Assembly: GCF_024055635.1 (NCBI RefSeq)
Contig: NZ_JAMXMB010000021.1
Coordinates: forward strand, 62,001-126,000
Source: Microbacterium yannicii
GTDB taxonomy: Bacteria; Actinomycetota; Actinomycetes; Actinomycetales; Microbacteriaceae
Direction: 5' to 3'
DNA length: 64,000 nucleotides
The notes beneath the pieces are model-generated. The model searched no databases, had not been told where the DNA came from, and saw only the letters and a list, made by a program, of their open reading frames with translations. Positions 23,669 to 31,015 of the stretch are shown here, piece by piece; the first letter of the stretch is position 1, and each line of letters opens with the position of its first letter. Both the position numbers and the translations under genes were made by a program.

Positions 23669-24127
23669 TCAGCCCTGCGGGACGAAGAGCGCCACGGTCT
23701 CGGCGACGAGTGCGGGGCGCTCGGATCCGTCGAGCTCGACGGTCGTGCGCAGGCCCACGCGGTAGCCCTGCGGCGACGGCTCCGCCGACACCACCTCCGT
23801 CACGGCCCGCACGCGGGAGTCGACGACGACCGGCTGCAGGAACCGCACCTTGTCGAGCCCGTAGTTCACGACCATCGCGGTGCCGTCGACCGACAGCAGG
23901 CCGGCCGTGAGCCGGGGCAGGAGCGAGAGAGTGAGGTACCCGTGCGCGATGGTGGCAACGAACGGCCCGGATGCCGCGCGCTCGGCGTCGAGGTGGATCC
24001 ACTGCCAGTCCTCGGTGGCATCGGCGAACGCCTGGATGCGCTGCTGGTCGATCGCGAACCAGTCGCCGGTGGCGGTGCTGCCCACGGCGCCGGTCAGACC
24101 GGCGGGGGAGTCGACGACGATGCTCAT
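23669..24127 (-). CDS. MaoC-type enoyl-CoA hydratase
   Basis: A 152-residue single hotdog-domain hydratase that would add water to an enoyl-CoA to give (R)-3-hydroxyacyl-CoA. The catalytic hydratase motif is visible in IDQQRIQAFADATEDWQWIHLD near residue 28, holding the Asp/His pair, followed by GPFVATIAHGYLTLSLLP, the standard continuation of MaoC proteins. It is the last gene of the minus-strand unit ADH, SDR, MaoC; each start overlaps the preceding stop by four bases (ATGA). Operator site 4 drives the unit, so the hydratase is presumably induced together with the ligase/ACAD operon that supplies its substrate. Confidence 0.9.
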   Translation of the reverse strand: MSIVVDSPAGLTGAVGSTATGDWFAIDQQRIQAFADATEDWQWIHLDAERAASGPFVATIAHGYLTLSLLPRLTAGLLSVDGTAMVVNYGLDKVRFLQPVVVDSRVRAVTEVVSAEPSPQGYRVGLRTTVELDGSERPALVAETVALFVPQG

Positions 24128-24873
24128 GCGCGGGGCCCTCCCGCGACGTACAACACCTGACCGGAGACGAATCCGGCCTCGTCGGAGCAGAAGAACGACG
24201 CCGCCGCGGCGATGTCGTCCGGGTAGCCGGCGCGCTGCACCGGGATCTCCTTGGCGTTGTGGGCGATGAAGTCGTCGAATCCGACGCCCAGACGGTCGGC
24301 CGTCGACCGTGTCATGTCGGTGACGATGAACCCAGGGGCGATCGCGTTCGCGGTGACGCCATACCGCCCGAGCTCGATCGCGAGCGTCTTGGTGAACCCC
24401 TGCATGCCGGCCTTGGCGGCGGCATAGTTCGCCTGGCCGCGGTTGCCGAGCGCCGACGTCGACGAGAGGTTGACGATGCGCCCCCACCCGGCCTTCACCT
24501 GGTGCTCCTGCACCGCTCGCGACATCAGGAAGGCGCCGCGCAGGTGCACGTTCATGACGGCGTCCCAGTCGTCCTCCGTCATCTTGAACAGCAGGTTGTC
24601 GCGGATGATCCCGGCGTTGTTGACGAGGATCGTCGGTGCACCGAGCTCCTCGGCGACGCGCGCGACGGCGCGCTCGACCGACGCCGCGTCGGCGACGTTC
24701 GCGCCCACCGCGAGAGCCCGGCCGCCGGCATCCGTGATCGCCCTCACCGTGTCGGCGCACTGCGCCTCATCGAGGTCGAGCACCGCGACGGCGTTGCCGT
24801 CGGCGGCGAGGCGCCGCGCGGTGGCGGCGCCGATGCCCCGCGCGGCTCCGGTGACGATGGCAGTTCTGGTCAT
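24124..24873 (-). CDS. FabG-like SDR, putative 3-hydroxyacyl-CoA dehydrogenase
   Basis: A 249-residue SDR with the FabG pattern: TGAARGIGAATARRLAADG near residue 8, NNAGIIRDNLLFKMTEDDWDAVMNVHLRGAFL (the NNAG plus RDNLLxKM signature of 3-oxoacyl reductases), catalytic Ser in NLSSTSALGNRGQANY, and YAAAKAGMQGFTKTLAIELG. In this gene order (between an alcohol dehydrogenase and a MaoC hydratase) it is best read as the (R)-3-hydroxyacyl-CoA dehydrogenase matching the MaoC product, or a reductase of a pathway ketone. The ATG at 24873 overlaps the ADH stop by four bases, as does its own stop with the MaoC start. Confidence 0.9.
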   Translation of the reverse strand: MTRTAIVTGAARGIGAATARRLAADGNAVAVLDLDEAQCADTVRAITDAGGRALAVGANVADAASVERAVARVAEELGAPTILVNNAGIIRDNLLFKMTEDDWDAVMNVHLRGAFLMSRAVQEHQVKAGWGRIVNLSSTSALGNRGQANYAAAKAGMQGFTKTLAIELGRYGVTANAIAPGFIVTDMTRSTADRLGVGFDDFIAHNAKEIPVQRAGYPDDIAAAASFFCSDEAGFVSGQVLYVAGGPRA

Positions 24874-26033
24874 GCGTGGTTCCTTTCGAAGGTGCTCTGC
24901 TGGTCGAACTGGATCAACTGGCGCAGCTCGCCGCCCGCGGCGAGCCGGTCCATGGCGGCGTCGAGGTCGTCGAGGCCGATGCGGGAGGAGACGAGTCGCT
25001 CGAGCGGCAGGCGTCCCGCGCGCCACAGCTCGACGTAGCGGGGGATGTCGCGGCTCGGCACCGCGGAGCCGAGATAACTGCCGACGATCGTGCGCGCCTC
25101 GGCGGTGAGCACGAGGGGCGAGACGCTCGCGCGGGCGTCGGGCGCGGGCAGGCCCACCGTCACGGTCGTGCCGCCGGGCGCGGTGAGCGCGACGGCGGTC
25201 TCGAACGCGCGCACGGCGCCGGCCGCCTCGATGACGACGGGGGCACGGATGCCGCGGTCCATGGCATCCGCCGGCGTGAGGGCCTCGGCGGCACCGCACG
25301 CGAGCGCGTGCGCGAGCTTGCCCGGCACCATGTCGACCCCGATCACCTCGTGGCCGAGCGCGACAGCGACCAAGAGGGCGGCCATGCCCACGCCGCCGAG
25401 CCCGACGACGACGACGCGCTCGCCCGGCGCCGGCCGCCCCGCGTTGATGACCGCGCCGCCGCCGGTGAGCACGGCGCACCCGAGGAGGGCCGCGATCTCG
25501 GCGGGCACGTCGGGATCGACCGGCACAACCGACGCGCGGCTCACCACGGCGTGGGTGGCGAACGCCGAGACCCCGAGATGGTGGTGGACGTCCTGCGTCT
25601 CGCCGGCGTCCACGTCGTGCCCGGTGCGGAGACGGTGCAGTCGGACGCCGCCGCCGAGCAGCGTGCCCGCGTTGTTGGCCGCCGAACCCGGCGTGCAGGG
25701 CAGTCGCCCGTCGGTGCGGCAGCCGTCGCACTCGCCGCAGCGGGGGAGGAACGTCATCACGACGCGATCGCCGACGGCGACGTCGTCGACGCCGTCGCCC
25801 GCCTGCTGCACGATGCCGGCGGCCTCGTGGCCGAGCAGCATCGGCACCGGCCGCATACGGTTGCCGTCGACGACGCTGAGGTCGGAATGGCACACGCCGG
25901 CCGCCTCGATGCGCACCAGCAGTTCGCCGGGGCCGGGCGCGTCGAGCTCCAGCTCGCCGACGGTGAAGGGGCGCGACTGCGCGAACGGCGGCTGCGCGCC
26001 CGAGACCTCGAGTACTGCTCCCGTGATCTTCAT
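24870..26033 (-). CDS. zinc-dependent alcohol dehydrogenase, MDR family
   Basis: A 387-residue medium-chain zinc alcohol dehydrogenase. Catalytic zinc ligands appear in GVCHSD and GHEAAG; the structural zinc loop CGECDGCRTDGRLPC has the expected four Cys. The coenzyme domain has VVVVGLGGVGMAALLVA and a GVDM segment whose Asp favours NAD. The shape is of the class III/aryl-alcohol-type ADHs that oxidise longer or aromatic alcohols to aldehydes. It is the first gene of the minus-strand operon and lies divergently from the serine hydrolase at 26178; the 144 bases between contain operator site 4. An alcohol released by the esterase could be its substrate; that is inference. The ATG at 26033 is the only good start that keeps the family N-terminus. 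Confidence 0.9.
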   Translation of the reverse strand: MKITGAVLEVSGAQPPFAQSRPFTVGELELDAPGPGELLVRIEAAGVCHSDLSVVDGNRMRPVPMLLGHEAAGIVQQAGDGVDDVAVGDRVVMTFLPRCGECDGCRTDGRLPCTPGSAANNAGTLLGGGVRLHRLRTGHDVDAGETQDVHHHLGVSAFATHAVVSRASVVPVDPDVPAEIAALLGCAVLTGGGAVINAGRPAPGERVVVVGLGGVGMAALLVAVALGHEVIGVDMVPGKLAHALACGAAEALTPADAMDRGIRAPVVIEAAGAVRAFETAVALTAPGGTTVTVGLPAPDARASVSPLVLTAEARTIVGSYLGSAVPSRDIPRYVELWRAGRLPLERLVSSRIGLDDLDAAMDRLAAGGELRQLIQFDQQSTFERNHA

Positions 26034-26098
26034 CCGACCTCCTCGTCGTGACGCCGTCCACCATCGGCGGCAACACCAGCCTCTCCCGACGCCGGTGG

Positions 26099-26128
26099 AT
26101 GACAAGCATACCGACCGCGCGGTATGCT
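26099..26128. promoter_or_regulatory. operator-like site 4 with overlapping divergent promoters
   Basis: CATACCGACCGCGCGGTATG (26107-26126) is a perfect-armed palindrome and the most symmetric of the four sites. It supplies TATGCT as a -10 on both strands: 26123-26128 for the serine hydrolase and the mirror copy for the ADH operon. On the plus strand ATGACA (26099-26104) lies 18 bases before TATGCT, a convincing -35. Confidence 0.7.
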
Positions 26129-26177
26129 CACGTCCACCCGGCAGTGCCGCCGGATCCGAGCGTCGAAGGAGACCAGG

Positions 26178-27335
26178 ATGTCGAACAGCGTTGCTCCCAC
26201 CGTGGCAGTGGACGGAGACGCCGATCCCCGGTTCGCCGGGCTTCTCGACGCCTTCCGGCAGAACCTCTCCACTGGTGAGGAACTGGGCGGTTCCCTCTGC
26301 GTGCTGGTCGACGGCCGGCCCGTCGTCGACGTCTGGGGTGGCTGGAGCGACCCGGACCGAACGCGGCAGTGGGAGCGCGACACCATCACGAACGTCTGGT
26401 CGCTGTCCAAGACCGTCTCGTCGCTCGCCGCGCTGCTGCTGATCGATCGGGGCGAGCTCGACCCCGATGCTCCGGTGGCCGCCTACTGGCCGGAGTTCGG
26501 CGCCGCCGGCAAAGACGGCGTTCTCGTGCGCCACGTGCTCACCCACTCGTCGGGCGTCTCGGGCTGGGACCAGCCCGTCTCGGCCGAAGACATCATGGAC
26601 GTGGATGCCGCGACCGACCGCCTGGCCGCGCAGGCGCCGTGGTGGCCGGCCGGGGCGGCGACGGGCTACCACCTCCTGGACTACGGGCACCTGATCCACG
26701 GTCTCGTGCGCGCCGTGACCGGCCGAGGTCTCGGCGCGTTCGTCGCCGAGGAGCTCGCGGGTCCGCTCGACGCCGATTTCTGGCTCGGCCTCCCGGCCGA
26801 GGAGGACCACCGGGTCTCGCCGGTCGCGCCTCCGCCGCCGTCTCAGCTCGATCTGTCGGCCCTCCCGCCCGGCTCTCCGGCCGCGCGCACCTTCGGCGGC
26901 CCCGTGCTGGGCGCCGAGGTCACGTGGACGCGGGCCTGGCGCGCAGCGGGCATCGGCGGCGCGGGCGGCCAGGGCAACGCCCGCTCCGTCGCGCGGTTGA
27001 ACGCCCTCATCGCCGGGCGCGGCCAGGTGGACGGACGACGGATGCTGTCGCCCGAGGCCGTCGACCTCATCTTCGCGTCGCCCGTGGAAGGGATCGACCT
27101 CGTGCTCGGTCTGCCGCTGCGGTGGGGGCTCGGCTGGGGGCTGCGGCATCCGCTCTCCACCGCGTACCTCCCGGAAGGGCGCGTGGCGTCCTGGGGCGGA
27201 TGGGGCGGATCGCTCGTGGCGGCCGACGTCGATCGCGGCGTGACGTTCGCCTACGTCATGAACCGCATGTCGGACGGCATCCTGGCGTCCGAGCGGGGCC
27301 GCACCTACCTGCGCGCGGCGTACGACGCGCTCTGA
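26178..27335 (+). CDS. serine hydrolase of the beta-lactamase/esterase (class C-like) family
   Basis: A 385-residue protein of the penicillin-binding-protein fold seen in class C beta-lactamases and esterases such as EstB and mycobacterial LipL. The catalytic S-x-x-K is SLSK in VWSLSKTVSSLAALLL (about residue 76), the second-motif Tyr is in YHLLDYGHLIHGL, and the third motif is WGGWGGS instead of KTG/HTG, as in esterase members. No signal peptide is seen, so it is probably cytosolic, which argues against a role in beta-lactam defence. AAGGAGA before the ATG at 26178 decides the start. Its promoter shares operator site 4 with the ADH operon, so it likely opens an ester or lactone at the head of the pathway. 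Confidence 0.86.
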   Translation: MSNSVAPTVAVDGDADPRFAGLLDAFRQNLSTGEELGGSLCVLVDGRPVVDVWGGWSDPDRTRQWERDTITNVWSLSKTVSSLAALLLIDRGELDPDAPVAAYWPEFGAAGKDGVLVRHVLTHSSGVSGWDQPVSAEDIMDVDAATDRLAAQAPWWPAGAATGYHLLDYGHLIHGLVRAVTGRGLGAFVAEELAGPLDADFWLGLPAEEDHRVSPVAPPPPSQLDLSALPPGSPAARTFGGPVLGAEVTWTRAWRAAGIGGAGGQGNARSVARLNALIAGRGQVDGRRMLSPEAVDLIFASPVEGIDLVLGLPLRWGLGWGLRHPLSTAYLPEGRVASWGGWGGSLVAADVDRGVTFAYVMNRMSDGILASERGRTYLRAAYDAL

Positions 27336-27350
27336 CTCTCGCTCGAACAA

Positions 27351-27385
27351 GAACGCGCGCCACCCGGTACGGGCGGCGCGCGTTC
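27351..27385. terminator. bidirectional hairpin terminator
   Basis: A perfect 11-base stem (GAACGCGCGCC at 27351-27361 with GGCGCGCGTTC at 27375-27385) with an inner CCCG/CGGG stem lies between the convergent serine hydrolase and P-type ATPase genes and can serve both. Confidence 0.75.
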
Positions 27386-27397
27386 GACATCCGAAGA

Positions 27398-30118
27398 TCA
27401 GGCGACAGGGGCGCGACGCGCGATGCGCGCGCGACGGATCCACTTCTCGATCTCGATGAGCACCGGCACCAGCAGCGCCAGGCCGAGAGCCGTCAGCCAC
27501 TCGCTGCCCGAGAGGCTGGTCGTGCCGATCAGGCGCTGCATGAAGCCGATCTCGACGGCGGCGACAGTGAGCGCCAGCGGGATCGACAGCCACTTCACGG
27601 CGGCCAGGATGGGCGCCGAGAGCCCGGACTCGGGGTCGCGCCGCATGACGAGCCCGCCGAAGATCGAGCCGAGCGCGCAGACCACGAACGCCATCGTCAC
27701 CGGCACGTTGGGCTCGGTCGAGCTGAGTTCGTCAGGGTAGATCAGCAGCGGCACGAGCGTCGTCACGAAGATCAGGCTGCCGTAGACGAACCAGAGCGTC
27801 ACCGCACCGCGGTTCGCGATCGTCTTCTTCGGGTCGCGCGGCGGCTTCAGCATGATGCCGTCGGGCACCGGGTCGAGGAGGATCACGACCACCGGGAAGA
27901 TGGCGATGAAGAAGTTCAGGAACAGCACCATGATCGGCGTGAGCGGCACGCCGTCGTTGATGCCGAAGATGCTCGCGACGAGGAACAGCAGCACCAGCGA
28001 GAACAGCTGCGACATCTGGAATCGGACGTAGCTGACGATCTTCTCGTAGATCCCGCGCCCGAGCCGGACCGCGGTGACGAGCGTGCCGAAGTTGTCGTCG
28101 ACGAGGATCATCTTCCCCGCCTGCTTGGTGACGTCGCTGCCGGATCCCATCGCCACGCCGATGTCGGCCTGCTTCAGTGCTGCCGCATCGTTGACGGCGT
28201 CGCCTGTCATCGCGACGACGGCGCCCTCCTCCTGCATCAGGCGAGCCAGCCGCAGCTTGTCCTCGGGGGTGACGCGGCCGAACATGTGCAGGCGCGGCAG
28301 CGCCGCCTTCAGCTCGTCGTCGCTCATCTCCTGGATCTCTGCGCCGCTCGCCGACCCCTCGCCGAGGCCGAGCTTCGCGCCGATCGCGGCGGCCGTGATC
28401 GCGTGGTCGCCGGTGATCATCCGGACCTCGATGCCGGCCTCGCGCGCGATGCGCACGGCCTCCTTCGAGGAGGGGCGCAGCGGGTCGATGATGCCGACGA
28501 GGCCGACGAAGGTCAGATCGGCGATGGCCGCCATCGGGTCGTCCGCCAGCGAAGCGTCGGGCGCGAAGCGGCGGAAGGCGAAGGCGAGCACCCGCAGTCC
28601 CTGCTCCGACAGTGTGCGGTTGGCCTCGAGGATCTCGTCGCGGCGATCGGCGATCGGCACGACGCCCTCCATCGTGGCGACGGAGCCGCAGCGGTCGAGC
28701 ACGACATCCGGGCCGCCCTTGACGTAGCCGACCAGCAGCTCCGTGCCGTCGACCGGGATGCGATGGAACGTGCCCATGAACTTGTACGCCGAGTCGAAGG
28801 GCACCTCGGCGACCCGCGGGAACTTGCTGCGGGTCAGTTCGGCGTCCGCGCCCAGCTTGGCCGCCAGCACGACCAGGGCGGCCTCGGTCGGGTCGCCGAT
28901 CACGGCGCCGTCGTCCGACACCGTCGCGTCGCTGCACAGCGTCAGCCCGAGAGCCAGCTGCGTGAACTGCGGCACGGGCAGACCCGCCGTGTGGCGCACC
29001 TCGCCCGCCTTCTCGTAGCCGCTGCCGGCGACCGTGAACCACTCGCCGCGGTAGTACAGCGTCTCGACCGTCATCTCGTTCATCGTGAGCGTGCCGGTCT
29101 TGTCGGAGTTGATCGCGCTGGTCGCCCCGAGCGTCTCGACATCCGTCAGGTTCTTGACGACCGCCTTGTGCTCCGCGAGCTGCCGCGAGCCGTACGAGAG
29201 CATCGCCTGGACGAAGGACGGCATGCCCGTGGGGATCGCCGAGATCGCCATGGAGATGCCCAGCAGGATGACCGACGCGATCTCCTGCCCGCGCAGCAGG
29301 CCGGTCACGATGATGATCGCGACCGCGCCCCACGCGATCCAGCCCAGCACCCCGGTCAGGGCATCGAGCTCGCGCTGCAGCGGCGACTTGCCCGGCTTGA
29401 CGGAGGAGAGCATCGATGCGATCTGACCCATCTGGGTCTGCATGCCGGTGCCCGTGATCACCACCGTCGCCGTGCCCCGCGTCACCTGCGTGTTCTGGAA
29501 CACCATGTCGGTGCGGTCGCCGAGCGCGGTGTCGGCATCGGCGAGGGTTCCGGCATCCTTCGGGATCGGCGCACTCTCTCCGGTGAGCGCCGCCTCCTGC
29601 GTCTCGAGCGTCGCCGAACGGAGGATGCGGCCGTCGGCGGGGACGAGATCGCCCGCCTCGAGCGTCACGATGTCGCCCGGCACGAGGGTGGTCGCGCCCA
29701 CCTGCAACAGGGTGCCGTCCCGGATGACCTTGGCCTGCGGGATCTGCATCTTCGCCAGGGCGTCGACGGATGCCTTCGCCTTGAGCTCCTGCCGCGTACC
29801 CAGCACGATGTTCAGCACCACAAGGGCGCCGACGAGGATGCCGACGCTCACCTGGTTGATGAACAGGCTGATGATCGCGACGGCGACCAGCATGACGTTC
29901 ATCGGGTCGGCGAGCTGCTGCAGCGCGACCTGCCACGTCGACGGCGGCTTCTCGGCGGCGATCGAGTTGGGGCCGTGCTCGGCGAGCCGCTGCGTCGCGT
30001 CCGCGGCGGTCAGCCCGCGGTCGCGGTCGCTGCGGAACGCGGCGACGACGGCATCAGGGTCCTGGCTGTACCACGCGGTCTCGGCCGGCGTTCCGGCGGT
30101 GGTCTCCACGGCGCTCAT
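27398..30118 (-). CDS. P-type cation-transporting ATPase with altered M4 motif
   Basis: A 906-residue P2-like ATPase pump in the cytoplasmic membrane. Domains in order: N-terminal cation_ATPase_N (residues about 15-75), M1-M2, actuator with TGES in ALTGESAPIPKD, M3-M4, phosphorylation Asp339 in INSDKTGTLTMNE, nucleotide domain with KGGPDVVLDRC, hinge MTGDAVNDAAALKQADIGVAMGSGSDV, and six C-terminal helices. M4 reads ISAIPTGMPSFVQAML: where Ca and Na/K pumps have PEGLP, this has PTGMP, so the ion-binding Glu is missing. M6 keeps an Asp in LLDPVPDG. The transported ion is therefore not predictable from classic residues. It stands alone on the minus strand. Confidence 0.9.
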   Translation of the reverse strand: MSAVETTAGTPAETAWYSQDPDAVVAAFRSDRDRGLTAADATQRLAEHGPNSIAAEKPPSTWQVALQQLADPMNVMLVAVAIISLFINQVSVGILVGALVVLNIVLGTRQELKAKASVDALAKMQIPQAKVIRDGTLLQVGATTLVPGDIVTLEAGDLVPADGRILRSATLETQEAALTGESAPIPKDAGTLADADTALGDRTDMVFQNTQVTRGTATVVITGTGMQTQMGQIASMLSSVKPGKSPLQRELDALTGVLGWIAWGAVAIIIVTGLLRGQEIASVILLGISMAISAIPTGMPSFVQAMLSYGSRQLAEHKAVVKNLTDVETLGATSAINSDKTGTLTMNEMTVETLYYRGEWFTVAGSGYEKAGEVRHTAGLPVPQFTQLALGLTLCSDATVSDDGAVIGDPTEAALVVLAAKLGADAELTRSKFPRVAEVPFDSAYKFMGTFHRIPVDGTELLVGYVKGGPDVVLDRCGSVATMEGVVPIADRRDEILEANRTLSEQGLRVLAFAFRRFAPDASLADDPMAAIADLTFVGLVGIIDPLRPSSKEAVRIAREAGIEVRMITGDHAITAAAIGAKLGLGEGSASGAEIQEMSDDELKAALPRLHMFGRVTPEDKLRLARLMQEEGAVVAMTGDAVNDAAALKQADIGVAMGSGSDVTKQAGKMILVDDNFGTLVTAVRLGRGIYEKIVSYVRFQMSQLFSLVLLFLVASIFGINDGVPLTPIMVLFLNFFIAIFPVVVILLDPVPDGIMLKPPRDPKKTIANRGAVTLWFVYGSLIFVTTLVPLLIYPDELSSTEPNVPVTMAFVVCALGSIFGGLVMRRDPESGLSAPILAAVKWLSIPLALTVAAVEIGFMQRLIGTTSLSGSEWLTALGLALLVPVLIEIEKWIRRARIARRAPVA

Positions 30119-30180
30119 GGCCTGAACCTACCGCCCGGTTGTGCCCGGCCGACAGAGGAATTCGGCGGCGCGCCGCGGAA

Positions 30181-30888
30181 TCAGTCGTCGAGCTGGGCCT
30201 GCAGCCGCCGCGCCAGCTCGGCGGTCGGCATCCCTCGCGGGAACACGGCGACGACGACCTGATCGGCGGCGGGGTCGGCATCCCCATCGGGCAGGACGCC
30301 GAAGCGACGGCGGGCGTCGTCGAGAGCGGCCTTCAGCACGGAGACGGGCACCTTCTTCGGGCCGCGGATGAGGCGGCGCAGCACGTGGTTGTGGATCGCG
30401 GTGACCAGCGCCGAGAAACCGACGGCGTCGAGCGGATCGAGCCCCGGGAGCGACGCACGCAGGTACTCGTCGAAGAGTCGCTCGTAGCGGAACACCGTCA
30501 CGATCTCGCGATCGCGCAGCGCGGGGACACCGCGGACGACGGTGTACCGTCGGCGCGCGAGCTCGGGGTCGGCAGCGAAATGCGCGTAGACGAAGAGGGA
30601 TGCCTCGCACACGGCCGCCCACGGATCGCGGTGCGGCTGCGCCAGGAACTCGCGGAGCCGGTCGAGCAGCACCTCGTGATCGGTGAAGACCACGTCGTCC
30701 TTGCCGCCGAACTGCCGGAAGAACGTCGAGCGCGACACGCCCGCGGCCTGCGCGATCTGCTCGACCGAGGTCTGATCGAAACCCTGCTCCGCGAACAGCT
30801 CGAGGGCCGCGGCGACCACGGCCGCCCGCGCGGCGCCCGCGCCCGTCATCGGGTGCGGGGCGGCGGAAGCGGCGGCGGTGTCGGACAT
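30181..30888 (-). CDS. TetR family regulator
   Basis: A 235-residue regulator with the DNA-binding domain AAVVAAALELFAEQGFDQTSVEQIAQAAGVSRSTFFRQFGGKDDVVF, the standard TetR helix-turn-helix. The ligand domain is ordinary in length and ends in a region with GVLPDGDADPAADQVVVAVF. It is divergent from the FAD/Rieske oxidoreductase at 31016, with a perfect 14-base palindrome between them close to its own -10 (TAGGCT on the minus strand), so it most likely represses itself and that oxidoreductase. ATG 30888 is preferred; longer starts would run across the palindrome. Confidence 0.86.
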   Translation of the reverse strand: MSDTAAASAAPHPMTGAGAARAAVVAAALELFAEQGFDQTSVEQIAQAAGVSRSTFFRQFGGKDDVVFTDHEVLLDRLREFLAQPHRDPWAAVCEASLFVYAHFAADPELARRRYTVVRGVPALRDREIVTVFRYERLFDEYLRASLPGLDPLDAVGFSALVTAIHNHVLRRLIRGPKKVPVSVLKAALDDARRRFGVLPDGDADPAADQVVVAVFPRGMPTAELARRLQAQLDD

Positions 30889-30898
30889 CTCGGGGGAG

Positions 30899-30920
30899 AG
30901 CCTAATGCGCCGGCCGGCGC
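30899..30920. promoter_or_regulatory. palindromic operator candidate between TetR and FAD/Rieske oxidoreductase
   Basis: GCGCCGGCCGGCGC at 30907-30920 is a perfect 14-base palindrome. TAGGCT (minus strand, 30899-30904) sits next to it as a -10 for the TetR gene, so binding would block that promoter. Confidence 0.5.
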
Positions 30921-31015
30921 GGGGTGCGGCATCCGTCACGCGTTCCGTGTTCTCACTCCGCCGTACCCGTGTCAACCCGGTGGAGCATCCGGGGACGCGC
31001 GCGTTCACTGTGAAG

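Noticed and set aside
26369..30262. Plus-strand open frame of 1,297 codons across the P-type ATPase
   Set aside because: It is Arg/Asp/Gly-rich without domains and runs opposite to an intact 906-residue P-type ATPase with all its motifs. The same applies to the minus-strand frame at 30953-34711 opposite sucCD and the FAD/Rieske gene.
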